Shown piece by piece: positions 16,370-24,307 of a DNA stretch of 32,748 nucleotides; position 1 is the first letter of the stretch, and the number at the start of each line of letters is the position of its first letter. Under the pieces are notes generated by a model, which made no database searches, had not been told where the DNA came from, and was given only the letters and a program-made list of their open reading frames with translations. The stretch spans positions 1-32,748 of the IMG/VR virus record IMGVR_UViG_3300009285_000507; one strand, written 5' to 3'. Origin of the DNA: a virus. The position numbers were made by a program, and so were the translations under genes.

Positions 16370-18346
16370 TTATCGTACTCTATTGAGCATTATTATGCTT
16401 GGGTTATTTATGTCCTCTGGAAACAAGTTCTTCTCTATTCTACGACTGGAGTTTGACTCAGACGCAGTATTTGTCTCAATGGATTGTGATGAACCTCCAC
16501 CAGCTAGTGCCCCAATGCTGCCACCACCAGCTAGTCCTGAACCACCACCCCCACGGATCTGAGTGTGGGTTACAGAGCCAGCCTGCATACTTGAAGGTCT
16601 TGCGCCTCTTCGAACACCAATGTGAATGTGATTCCAGTGCCCTGAGATATGACCAATACGAGCACCGTTATCCCAGTTGGTAGGCATATGATTATACATG
16701 AGCTCATCTATTTGTCTGTTAGGACCTATTGCAAAAGGCTCAAGCTCACGGAAGATTCTCCCCAGTATTGGGCTGTACTTGTCTCCATAGCTACCACTAC
16801 CAATGTCAAGACCATGGCCGCTATAGTGGTATGACCCAGCTGTGTGCTCTCCACCAGTGGTTGATGTAATATTGGGGTTAAATCCTCTGGAGTTCAGGAA
16901 GCTCTTAACATCCTGCCAAGTGCTCATCTCTGTGTTTGGCTCACCCCCACCACCTGAGGTAACAACACGTGACTCAGAAGCATCTGGCTGTGTTGGTGCA
17001 TTTGAAGTAGCATTTGATGACGGGGTTATGCGGGACTCAACCTTGCTCCAGTCATTGGTTACAAAGTCACCATAGATATATCCTCTTTGACCTGACTCAG
17101 CTATTACATGCGCCCAACCATTAACCATCTTAACAAGGTTGATCTTATCCCCATTGTTAAGGGTATCCAAGATAGCAGCACTGGTGTTTGGCATAGCTCT
17201 TAGGTTTACATTGAAACCAGTTACATACCACTGCCCAGGGTACACACTTGGAGTAGGTGTTACCCTACCCTCTGAGGATGTTGAAGACGCGGGCACCTCT
17301 TCAGCAATAGGTACTGTTGAGCTACCTCTTACAGGCATAGCATCTGAAGCTGTGCTACTTCCAGCCATTACAGGGTGGAAGGTGGGTACCATTGGGATTG
17401 GTTCTAATGGATCACTTGAACCAGATGGTGGGGGTACAGGGGCCTGCCTATCACCTGCGTCAAACTCTCCTGCTCCCTGTGTACCACCAGTCACTGTGCC
17501 AGCTGGTATGCCCTCAGTAAAAAAGTCATAAGCTGATGAAGCAATGGCAGCTCCTGCTCCAACGGCAGCAATGCCAGCACCTGCAATCAATCCTAGTGCA
17601 AGTGTGCTAAGGCTAGCCTTTGACGCAGCTTCGTCCTTTTCTTTCTTACCTTTGTGGCAATCAATAAGTGCTTGTAGTTTCTCAGGGATGGTTACAACAA
17701 CAGAGCGAGTTACTGAACTCTTCTGTTTCTCATCCTCAGCATCATGACGCTCACTTTGTGGAGTTACATCACTAAGAAAGCTGTTGCTCTCAACAGATGA
17801 GGTATCTGTGTTCGATGGATCAACCTGGGTCATTCCATCCTTAAGCTTAACTACCTCCGTGTATATGAGTTGTAGTGAGTGCTCTTGAGTTCCAGCAATA
17901 GACAAAGCAGTGCGAGTCTTAGCTGATACAAAGGTTGGATTGTCCATCCTTGCATAGTTAAGAGCTGTCTCTAGCCGTGTGACATCTTCCTTGGCTAGAC
18001 CATAGTCAGTTGTTACTCGTGCGCTTGACTGAGGATTCTGTGCTGCTGGTGCTAGCTGGTCATCTTTTGAGAAGGCCTTCTTGATCAACTTGCCAGCTAA
18101 GTATGCTGTGCCAAACAATGGGTCAGCCAGAGATAGACCAGCTGCAACTCCCATTGTAGCTAGGTTTGACTTGCGTTCTGCTTCTGCTTTGGTTTTCTCT
18201 TCTTCCTCTTTGATCTTCTTCTGAACACCAAGTATATCATCAAACTTCTTTACAAGCTCTGAGTACTGTACACCAAGCTCGACAATGTTGCGTCTGGTTT
18301 CCTCATCTAATACTGAAGCTGACCTCTTATCACTGGAGTCCACCAT
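16370..18346 (-). CDS. Tape-measure candidate with SH3 and M15-type peptidase domains
   Basis: 658 aa. The reading frame can start at a TTG (18364), but ATG at 18344-18346 is chosen because GGAG lies 7 nt upstream. Residues 10-60 form a charged coiled coil (VQKKIKEEEEKTKAEAERKS). There are hydrophobic segments near 62-92 and a glycine-zipper stretch at ~245-276 (ALGLIAGAGIAAVGAGAAIA). A bacterial SH3 domain covers ~372-427 (FNVNLRAMPN, then GWAHV and GYIYGDFV). From ~474 there is an M15-like metallopeptidase: SYHYSGHGLDIG (fits SxHxxGxxxD; ~505-516) and HWNHIHIG (HxH; ~569-576) supply zinc ligands. Position after the chaperone-like gene is the usual tape-measure place. The enzyme would cleave peptide stems during DNA entry. 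The tape-measure role is inference; the peptidase motifs are directly visible. Confidence 0.75.
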   Translation of the reverse strand: MVDSSDKRSASVLDEETRRNIVELGVQYSELVKKFDDILGVQKKIKEEEEKTKAEAERKSNLATMGVAAGLSLADPLFGTAYLAGKLIKKAFSKDDQLAPAAQNPQSSARVTTDYGLAKEDVTRLETALNYARMDNPTFVSAKTRTALSIAGTQEHSLQLIYTEVVKLKDGMTQVDPSNTDTSSVESNSFLSDVTPQSERHDAEDEKQKSSVTRSVVVTIPEKLQALIDCHKGKKEKDEAASKASLSTLALGLIAGAGIAAVGAGAAIASSAYDFFTEGIPAGTVTGGTQGAGEFDAGDRQAPVPPPSGSSDPLEPIPMVPTFHPVMAGSSTASDAMPVRGSSTVPIAEEVPASSTSSEGRVTPTPSVYPGQWYVTGFNVNLRAMPNTSAAILDTLNNGDKINLVKMVNGWAHVIAESGQRGYIYGDFVTNDWSKVESRITPSSNATSNAPTQPDASESRVVTSGGGGEPNTEMSTWQDVKSFLNSRGFNPNITSTTGGEHTAGSYHYSGHGLDIGSGSYGDKYSPILGRIFRELEPFAIGPNRQIDELMYNHMPTNWDNGARIGHISGHWNHIHIGVRRGARPSSMQAGSVTHTQIRGGGGSGLAGGGSIGALAGGGSSQSIETNTASESNSSRRIEKNLFPEDINNPSIIMLNRVR

Positions 18347-18404
18347 CTTCTTGCTTCTCCGCAATCATGTCGATAACCCTAAGAAACTCAAACATATCCA
18401 TCAT
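18330..18404 (-). CDS. Possible 24-aa ORF or frameshift extension of the gp26-like gene
   Basis: After the TAG of the gp26-like gene there is a 24-codon frame starting ATGATGGATATG at 18404 and ending TGA at 18330, overlapping the next gene's start by 17 nt. It has no good Shine-Dalgarno. The same frame is open leftwards from 18590, so it could instead be the C-terminal tail of a +1 (or -2) frameshift product. A phage tail chaperone with such an extension is common in this genomic slot. Expression is unproven. Confidence 0.3.
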   Translation of the reverse strand: MMDMFEFLRVIDMIAEKQEDGGLQ

Positions 18405-18420
18405 ATCTGAGTGTATAATA

Positions 18421-19224
18421 CTATTGTTTGTTTTCTGACTTAACCACAATTGATTCTCTAAAGTCGTAGTCACTGATGGTAGGTGCGATAAATAGGCTTG
18501 TACAAAAGGGGACCAGTACGGAACTCGACTCCTTACACTTTGGGCATTCCATTTCATAGTTGAAGTCAATGCCGTGGTCATAGATCTCAAAGAACCTACG
18601 GATAATTGAGATAGCCTTACTTCCCTCAGGTAGAACAGACATCAGCTTAATAGCTTCTTCAAATGATACTTCTCTGCCGTCAACAACGCGAACAGTGCTG
18701 GCGTACCTAGCAACAATATCCTCATCCATCTCCAGGTCAACACCTGCTTCACGAGTGAAGTTAATAACCTTCTCCTCGTCCTCAATGTTGTGTAGTGAAA
18801 GGATTAAGGAGTGCTTCACTCCATTGCTCTCTACAAACTGGAACTCCATAGGATGTGTGTAGTCTTCCTTGATATGCTTGACAGTCAGCTGTGACAGATC
18901 AACGTTGAGCCCCTGGGTCTTTTCCTTGCAGTGCTTGCAGGTGTAATCCACAAGGAAGTTCTTACCTAGTGAATTCATACGGAGCCAGATCAACAGGAAG
19001 AACTTGTCCCCATATGTCAGCTTCTTATAGTCAAAGTCGAAGCAGTTATTGAGGATGCTGTTGGAGGTCAGTGCTATCTGGTAGTAGTCTTTGGTGTCGA
19101 GAATAGTACGGAGAATCTTAGCCTCCCGCACAGTAATAGAGCGTCCTTGAATCTTGGTAATACCTGAATAAGCAAGGCCCTTAGATGGAAGCTCTGACAG
19201 TTCAATCGTGTACGGGAAATCCAT
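18421..19224 (-). CDS. T4 gp26-like baseplate/tail assembly protein with two CxxC pairs
   Basis: 267 aa. The longest frame begins at 19263, but ATG at 19222-19224 has a near-perfect AAAGGAGAG five nt upstream (19228-19236) and is chosen. The sequence starts FPYTIELSELPSKGL, a pattern seen in the T4 gp26-type family (PF12322-like), and is followed by GDKFFLLIWLRMNSLG. Two CxxC pairs, Cys96/Cys99 (TCKHCK) and Cys227/Cys230 (ECPKCK), could together bind one zinc. A helical middle and C-terminal SVLPEGSKAISIIRRFFE complete it. Its place between tube genes and the tape-measure candidate is the standard locus of tail assembly chaperones. The family call is moderate. See the separate entry on a possible +1 frameshift at GTCCCCTTTTGT (18502-18513). 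Confidence 0.72.
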   Translation of the reverse strand: MDFPYTIELSELPSKGLAYSGITKIQGRSITVREAKILRTILDTKDYYQIALTSNSILNNCFDFDYKKLTYGDKFFLLIWLRMNSLGKNFLVDYTCKHCKEKTQGLNVDLSQLTVKHIKEDYTHPMEFQFVESNGVKHSLILSLHNIEDEEKVINFTREAGVDLEMDEDIVARYASTVRVVDGREVSFEEAIKLMSVLPEGSKAISIIRRFFEIYDHGIDFNYEMECPKCKESSSVLVPFCTSLFIAPTISDYDFRESIVVKSENKQ

Positions 19225-19234
19225 ATACTCTCCT

Positions 19235-19795
19235 TTAAGGTCTATTGAAATTAACGTTATCACATGAGAACCGTACCGAGAAAGATACTGGTCTCGACTG
19301 TGTATAATCTGTCCTTATAGTTCCTATTGATAGCGGGAACATCCCGCCCATCTCAGCTACAATACCCTTCTCAACACCTTCAATGTTACCAACGAACTTA
19401 AGCTTGCTCTCCTTCTTGTACTCTGATGGAGGGTTGTAGACACCAGTAACAGGGTCAACAACTTTCTTCAGCCATTCATTTATATAAGCAAGGGCTGAAA
19501 AAGATCTGTCATTTGTCTCAAGGAATGTAATGTCAACATCTTGAACAGTCTGCTGATCAGGGAGTTTGATGGAGTACCCGTTACCAATATAGAATGGTTT
19601 GCTTGATAAACCTAACGGAGCAAAGGAAACATTCTGTACAGCAATGTTTACACCATTATCCTCTTCAACATCATCAATGATCATCTTCCAACGTACTGCA
19701 TTGATAGGTTCTAGGTTTTTTAGGATACTTCGAAAGGGTGCCCTATTACCGGACGAGCCGGTAATAGGTTGTTCCCATTTAGCTTGCTTTGGCAT
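19235..19795 (-). CDS. Tail tube-fold protein (gp19/gp54-like), second tube gene
   Basis: 186 aa, ATG at 19793-19795 without a strong SD. The pattern VNIAVQNVSFAPLGLSSKPF, then YSIKLPDQQTVQDVDITFLE and ALAYINEWLKKVVD is the tube-fold signature: an N-terminal strand pair, IPG-like loop replaced by PLGLSS, and a helix before the second sheet. A final FSVRFSCDNV strand closes the barrel. Length is close to T4 gp19 (163 aa). It is adjacent to a longer tube-like protein, so this could be the major tube subunit, a tube initiator or the tail-tip ring. A perfect 11-bp hairpin lies in its first 20 codons. Confidence 0.65.
   Translation of the reverse strand: MPKQAKWEQPITGSSGNRAPFRSILKNLEPINAVRWKMIIDDVEEDNGVNIAVQNVSFAPLGLSSKPFYIGNGYSIKLPDQQTVQDVDITFLETNDRSFSALAYINEWLKKVVDPVTGVYNPPSEYKKESKLKFVGNIEGVEKGIVAEMGGMFPLSIGTIRTDYTQSRPVSFSVRFSCDNVNFNRP
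19742..19768 (-). other. Perfect 11-bp hairpin within the start of the second tube gene
   Basis: CCTATTACCGG at 19742-19752 and CCGGTAATAGG at 19758-19768 are exact inverted repeats around a 5-nt loop. The stem lies in codons ~10-18 of the tube-like gene and has no T-tract, so it is not a terminator. It may be an mRNA-processing or translation-control hairpin between the two tube genes. Confidence 0.6.
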
Positions 19796-19801
19796 AGTGT
19801 G

Positions 19802-20617
19802 TTACCAGCCGGTAGTTACATCTTTCCAAATGTCCTTAAATGCATCCACCACGTTATTTACATTGTTAAGCTCTTCCTGGAGATTGGACAATGCACTACC
19901 AGTTGTGCTACTTGCTGTCCCACCATTGGCATTGCTACCATTGATGATGTTGTAACCAGTTAGGTACTTACCTACTTCAGTGCCTGTTGACTGGCCATCG
20001 CCACGATCTGTACCCTTGGTGCCTACTGGTGAAGCCTGTGTGCCCTTACCAGTTGCTTCAAAGAGAACAAGACCAGTGTTGGTATCGCCAGTGCCCATTT
20101 CCCAGTAGTCATAGGCTAGGGTGCAGTTGTACATAACTAGGCCATTCTGGTTCTGGTTCATACCTACATCAGCAACGTTCTGTAGCCATGCATTATACAG
20201 GTTGTACACGTTCACTGCCTCACGATTCTCATTGAGACAGATCAGCTGAATGTCCATTGCGTACTCGTTGTTTCTGTTCTGACACATACCATCATAGTGT
20301 GAGGAGCAAAGCTGCGCCCAACTATAGAGGGTACGACCAACTGTGCCTTCCTCAACTTCCATGCACTGGAAGCCTAGTGAGTGGGTGTAGTTACGACGGC
20401 CTGCATAACGTGCAATCTGACCCTGCCAAGGAACGTCAATGAAGTCAACGCTTGCCCCTGGGATAGAAGTGTTATGAACCACAAAGGTGAATGCATCAGT
20501 GAATAGGCCCTTCAATGCACCAGTCTGTGCGGGTGGAAAGTACAGGTACCACAGGAAGGTCTTAGCTGGATTCGCAAGACCACGAATAAAGTTTAGACCT
20601 TTGTTATTCTTTGCCAT
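19802..20617 (-). CDS. Tail tube protein with helical C-terminal extension
   Basis: 271 aa, ATG at 20615-20617 with AGGAGAG upstream. Residues 1-180 follow the contractile-tail tube pattern: FLWYLYFPP, FTFVVHNTSIPGASVDFIDVP (the SIPG loop common in gp19-type tubes), QIARYAGRRNYTHSLGFQCME and AMDIQLICLNE. The last ~90 residues are a Gly/Thr-rich linker and an amphipathic helix (SNLQEELNNVNNVVDAFKDIW), absent from T4 gp19. It lies directly after the sheath gene, the canonical sheath-tube pair. It probably forms the inner tube that is driven through the envelope; the C-terminal helix could contact the sheath or tape measure. Confidence 0.82.
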   Translation of the reverse strand: MAKNNKGLNFIRGLANPAKTFLWYLYFPPAQTGALKGLFTDAFTFVVHNTSIPGASVDFIDVPWQGQIARYAGRRNYTHSLGFQCMEVEEGTVGRTLYSWAQLCSSHYDGMCQNRNNEYAMDIQLICLNENREAVNVYNLYNAWLQNVADVGMNQNQNGLVMYNCTLAYDYWEMGTGDTNTGLVLFEATGKGTQASPVGTKGTDRGDGQSTGTEVGKYLTGYNIINGSNANGGTASSTTGSALSNLQEELNNVNNVVDAFKDIWKDVTTGW

Positions 20618-20627
20618 TTAAACTCTC

Positions 20628-22385
20628 CTACCGGCTCAGTAGTTCGCTGAAGCTTACGCCAGTCGAACCAATGATGAAGTTAGCCTTAATGTATTCAACA
20701 GTACGTGCAGGCTTAACTAGAATGTCAACATAGAGCTCATTACGATCAATGCTCTCAGGTGTGTTGTTAGTTGCATCACAGTTAACCTGATAGTCGTATA
20801 GCCCACCCTTGTTCTTGATCCCGCCTAGGTACTTGTCAATGCCACTCTTGACACTTGCACGTAGCTTGGCAGTGTGGGTCTCAAAGGTAACGCCTTCTAG
20901 ATATGCACCAACCCAGCTCTCAATACCTAGCATGAGCATTCTAACATTCAAGCGTGATGTAGCTTTGCTGCCGCCTAGAAGTGTACGCTGACCCCAGATG
21001 AACTTACCTGAGCCAGGGAACAGTACGATTGGATTGATACGTGCATCCTGTAGATCATCCAACTGATTCTCTGTGTCAGGGTCGGTCTCACTGAATACAG
21101 TCTTCAGCTCAATGCAGTTGATCCCGCCACGGAGCAACCCAGCAGGTGCTTCCCATGGGAATGACTGGGTGATTGTACGGCTGATCACGTCTGCAGCAAA
21201 GCCTGATGGAGGAACCCAGAGTTCACGGTCTGCATATGAATCGTACACTTTGCAATAGTCTGTGTAAATACATGCATAGCTTGAACTTGAAGCAAGGGTG
21301 AGCTGTGAGTAGTCAGTCATCTGCTGCACTGACATACTATCACCATTGTCCTTCAGTGGCATATCGAGAACCGCAACGCAATCCTTGCGGAGCTCTGCGA
21401 TCTCAATCATCTTAACCTGAACTGAAGTGTCATCAAATGCTGCATACCCTGCGTTGATTAGCAACCGAACTGGGACTGCCTTCTTGTTTGCAAATGCATC
21501 CCAACCGTCAATCACGTCACCGAAAGTAACACTGTTACCGCTTGTGCCACCAGTAAAGTCAACTGGAGTTAGCTGCTCAGCTGGCAGTACGTTCTCGTCA
21601 ATTAACTGATTGTCATAGACGCGAACATAAATACTCTGGTTGTTAATTACTTCCTCAATGTACATGTTACGGCCAGCTTCGCTCTTCTTGTTGGTGATGC
21701 GTGAAACGAAGTAGGGTGAATCAACCATTGCATAGTTGTTGGTGCCGAGCTTCTTCCATGCTGTGAAGTAGAACTCATCAAAGATGCAATTCAATGCGTG
21801 GCCATCATTCACTGAGTAATTGAAGGTGATGATGTTGCCACTGATGTTGTAGCTTAGGCTGTCAACAGTGTTGCCTGAGTCTTCAATGATGATGTTGGTA
21901 TAGTCGCCAGCCATGCGTGGTAGAGTGAATGAGTTAACTGTGTCATTACCACGACCAAACAGAGTACGGTTGTAGGAGATGGTAACTGCATAAGCTTCGG
22001 CATTTGGATTCTGTGTGGTTACAAGCATACAGTCGTTTGAGCTGTAGTTGTACGAGGCAGGATCAGCAACACCTACAATGCCAGTGTTGGCAGAGCCACT
22101 TGTCTCTGTCTTAACTGCAACACCACCATATAGCGCACCGTTAACTACACGCTTGCACAGAAGTGCTGAGCCACCACGGAGATATGCAAGTGCTGAGAAA
22201 TGTGCAATGCTTGTTGGGGTGCCATAGACATCCTCGAACTGCCGGTTGTTCTTAATAACCTGGATGTCAAGTGAACCCTTTGGTGCATCGAACACGATGC
22301 CTGCAGTAATACCACCCTCTGCAGGAATTGAAGCAGATAGATCAGTTTCAGTGATTGTTACTGATGCGCTATGTCCAAAGCTCAT
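20628..22385 (-). CDS. Contractile tail sheath protein
   Basis: 585 aa, ATG overlapping the previous stop (TAATG), with GGAGGTAAGGA upstream. Domains follow gp18-type sheaths: an N-terminal SVTITETDLSASIPAEGG segment used for subunit linking, GIVFDAPKG, a variable beta-rich middle, then the conserved contractile core with CIELKTVFSETD, SRLNVRMLMLGIESWVGAYLE and the C-terminal DYQVNCDATNNT then RNELYVDILVKPARTVEYIKANFII. Length is near T4 gp18 (659 aa). The sheath contracts to push the tube encoded downstream into the host. This is one of the most secure identifications in the window. Confidence 0.95.
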   Translation of the reverse strand: MSFGHSASVTITETDLSASIPAEGGITAGIVFDAPKGSLDIQVIKNNRQFEDVYGTPTSIAHFSALAYLRGGSALLCKRVVNGALYGGVAVKTETSGSANTGIVGVADPASYNYSSNDCMLVTTQNPNAEAYAVTISYNRTLFGRGNDTVNSFTLPRMAGDYTNIIIEDSGNTVDSLSYNISGNIITFNYSVNDGHALNCIFDEFYFTAWKKLGTNNYAMVDSPYFVSRITNKKSEAGRNMYIEEVINNQSIYVRVYDNQLIDENVLPAEQLTPVDFTGGTSGNSVTFGDVIDGWDAFANKKAVPVRLLINAGYAAFDDTSVQVKMIEIAELRKDCVAVLDMPLKDNGDSMSVQQMTDYSQLTLASSSSYACIYTDYCKVYDSYADRELWVPPSGFAADVISRTITQSFPWEAPAGLLRGGINCIELKTVFSETDPDTENQLDDLQDARINPIVLFPGSGKFIWGQRTLLGGSKATSRLNVRMLMLGIESWVGAYLEGVTFETHTAKLRASVKSGIDKYLGGIKNKGGLYDYQVNCDATNNTPESIDRNELYVDILVKPARTVEYIKANFIIGSTGVSFSELLSR

Positions 22386-22639
22386 TATTCCTTACCTCCA
22401 CGCTTCTTACGAGATACCTTCTCATCTTCACCTGGAGTGTATTGAGAATTCGTAGTTTTCTCTTCCTTTGGAGTGTCAACGAAAACGTACTGCAGCATGG
22501 TACGGATGGAGTCAAGGTTGACAATCTTGGTAATATCCTCTAACTGCATACGTTTACCACAATTTAGAATAATGTTTTCACCATTTTCAAACTTGAGTCT
22601 CACTGGCAAAGTGCGGTGCTTATTGATCAATAGGTACAT
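22385..22639 (-). CDS. Small conserved-position protein upstream of sheath
   Basis: 84 aa, ATG at 22637-22639 with a textbook AGGAGG at 22643-22648. The N-terminal two thirds are beta/alpha (LPVRLKFENGENIIL, then LEDITKIVNLDSIRTMLQYVF); the C-terminus is a charged, lysine-rich tail (EDEKVSRKKRGGKE). No signal peptide, membrane helix or cysteine pair. I do not recognise it. It is translationally coupled to the sheath gene (TAATG), so a structural or sheath-assembly role is possible. Confidence 0.75.
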   Translation of the reverse strand: MYLLINKHRTLPVRLKFENGENIILNCGKRMQLEDITKIVNLDSIRTMLQYVFVDTPKEEKTTNSQYTPGEDEKVSRKKRGGKE

Positions 22640-22653
22640 ATAATCCTCCTAAG

Positions 22654-22827
22654 CTAAGTGTTAACAGAAACGTTAGTACCAACTGCATAAATGGTACTTT
22701 CATATTTATAAGAATTCCCGCTTAATATGTAAACGTCGGGTGGGTAGGTGGGAAACTCGCCATCAGTGGTCTCAATAATGATGTCCCAGTTATATGATTG
22801 GTTTACACTCCAAACATCGTCAGCCAT
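22654..22827 (-). CDS. 57-aa small protein in the tail operon
   Basis: 57 codons, ATG at 22825-22827 overlapping the TAA of the upstream gene (TAATG), TAG at 22654-22656, followed by the AGGAGG of the next gene. The sequence starts MADDVWSVNQSYNWD and contains IIIETTDGEFPTYPPDVYIL, a beta-hairpin-like protein rich in Tyr/Asn/Asp. The strict coupling on both sides and lack of a gap argue that it is real even though it is below common ORF-length cut-offs. Function unknown; possibly a minor tail/neck component. Confidence 0.7.
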   Translation of the reverse strand: MADDVWSVNQSYNWDIIIETTDGEFPTYPPDVYILSGNSYKYESTIYAVGTNVSVNT

Positions 22828-23450
22828 TATGCTAGACCCTCATTATAGATACGTGCCTTGACATAGAAGATGGTTGCATAGTCAGGATCAGTTACACGTG
22901 CAAGTGCACCATTTACAATGAACTTAAATGTAGTCCTGTAAACCTTACCCTTGGTGTACTTGCTCTCAATGTCACTGGCATCCTGGGGATCACTGAAGGT
23001 AATGTTGAATCCAAAGTTCTGCTCAATTACATTATGCTCAGTGAACTCAACAATGGGTTCGTACTTCCACCACCACATATAGTTTGAGATCACTGTATTC
23101 TGGGTACGACGATCAGTTGACCAGAAATCCAGTGTGTAAGGAATCATTACTGGGATCAACTTAAGCTTGGCTATTCTTTCTTTGACAGCTCCAGTGGCCT
23201 CATCAAATTCTCCATAGGGGAAACCTTCGATTGCTGTGAAGTGCGAGTACCTCATTTCATTTTGCAGCTGAGGAGCTTCACGCCAGAGATTAGCAAAGGG
23301 CATTGATACCCTTGACTTATCTTCTGTTCGTGTGAAGTACGCCACGCCCTTTGGTTGAAAAAAAGCATCGCTCTGGTTTATCCCAAGTCTATCACAGACA
23401 CGGAGATATACCTCCCTATCCGTCTTCTCTATAAGCTCGACCTCGGCCAT
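22827..23450 (-). CDS. Probable tail terminator/neck protein
   Basis: 207 aa, ATG at 23448-23450 with GGAGATAAATA upstream. It is beta-rich with IPYTLDFWSTDRRTQNTVISNYMWWWKYEPIVEF in the centre and YRTTFKFIVNGALARV near the end. No enzymatic motifs. A protein of this size immediately before the sheath is often a tail terminator (T4 gp3/gp15 or P2-like equivalents) because the WWW-containing helix followed by a paired sheet suits ring formation. I recognise no exact family; the call is by layout. Confidence 0.45.
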   Translation of the reverse strand: MAEVELIEKTDREVYLRVCDRLGINQSDAFFQPKGVAYFTRTEDKSRVSMPFANLWREAPQLQNEMRYSHFTAIEGFPYGEFDEATGAVKERIAKLKLIPVMIPYTLDFWSTDRRTQNTVISNYMWWWKYEPIVEFTEHNVIEQNFGFNITFSDPQDASDIESKYTKGKVYRTTFKFIVNGALARVTDPDYATIFYVKARIYNEGLA

Positions 23451-24271
23451 TATTTATCTCCACTAGTGCTGATATTTTCTGATTGAACCCATCTTACATA
23501 GTCTGCCTCTATAAAACCACGATCTAGTTCTCTATGATGATTAGGACAAAGATATATTAAATTACTGGAGGAGTTAACCTCACTTATAAAAGAGTTATCA
23601 GAAAAGGACTCAACTGCTTTTATATGACATACATCAACTGATTTTGTGTACCCACACAACAAGCACCTCTTCTCTTTGTACGTCTTAACTATCTCTTTCC
23701 TAGCATAGTTATCAATCATAGCTCTCGCACTTCCTCTAGTTGAGTATAGTAAAAAAACATCATGAATAGTTAAGTCAACAAAAGATGTTCTCTTTTCTAC
23801 CCTAATCTTGTACCTCTCTTTTTTTACCTCTTCACTACACTCTTTGCAGTACTTTTCTTTTTTACCAGAATACATGTATGTTATGTCAGCTTCACATCTA
23901 CAACACTTTTTTCTTTTAATCTCCTTGAACTTCATCTTAATGTTATTGGCATTATATAGACCAAAACATGTGCTGTTACAAAATTTCTTAATCTTTGTAG
24001 CACTTACACTATCACCAATTATATCTATTGGTTTAGAACAGTACATACAGTGTTTAGGATTCTTTAGGTACTCATCAACTAGAAGTTTTTTTTCTTTAGC
24101 CTTAGAACATCCTATAGAGCAGAACTTTCTTGCTCTTATATGCGATATTTTGTCAGTAGGTTTCATAGGTATAGCCCTACCGCAGAACTCACATAACTTT
24201 GGATTCTTGTTGTACTCTTGTAGTGTATAGTCGCTAGCTCTGTACGGATCTTTCCAATTCGTGTTATACAT
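23450..24271 (-). CDS. Free-standing HNH endonuclease with three zinc-finger modules
   Basis: 273 aa from ATG at 24269-24271; a GTG at 24280 is an alternative. Three N-terminal Cys4-type modules are visible: C27xxC30/C51xxxC55, C75xxC78/C98xxxC102 and C123xxC126/C142xxC145. The first two follow a repeat EYxKNPKxCxxC. The C-terminal ~75 residues form the nuclease: CLLCGY (C203, C206), VCHIKAVESF (H216) and NLIYLCPNHHRELDRG with H245-H246, matching HNH family signatures. The gene is strongly AT-rich compared with the flanking tail genes and sits next to a tRNA, typical of a mobile homing endonuclease. It overlaps the next gene by TAATG, so it is now integrated into the operon. Confidence 0.88.
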   Translation of the reverse strand: MYNTNWKDPYRASDYTLQEYNKNPKLCEFCGRAIPMKPTDKISHIRARKFCSIGCSKAKEKKLLVDEYLKNPKHCMYCSKPIDIIGDSVSATKIKKFCNSTCFGLYNANNIKMKFKEIKRKKCCRCEADITYMYSGKKEKYCKECSEEVKKERYKIRVEKRTSFVDLTIHDVFLLYSTRGSARAMIDNYARKEIVKTYKEKRCLLCGYTKSVDVCHIKAVESFSDNSFISEVNSSSNLIYLCPNHHRELDRGFIEADYVRWVQSENISTSGDK

Positions 24272-24307
24272 TTTGTTCACGCTCTTTATCTTAACTCGTT
24301 GTTGTGT

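Noticed and set aside
16399-17747. Plus-strand ORFs opposite the tape-measure candidate, some Pro/Ser-rich
   Set aside because: Composition is the mirror of Gly/Ser/Thr-rich coding sequence on the minus strand; no independent support.
18330-18590. An independent 86-aa gene starting at 18590
   Set aside because: Its first part overlaps the well-conserved end of the gp26-like gene and does not look like protein. Only the last 24 codons or a frameshift tail are plausible.
22703-22710. TATAAATA on the minus strand upstream of the sheath gene, like a T4 late promoter
   Set aside because: The same 8-mer occurs inside the giant baseplate gene (6368-6375) and on the opposite strand near 4234 and 8412, so in this AT-rich DNA it is not specific; it also lies inside the 57-aa gene.
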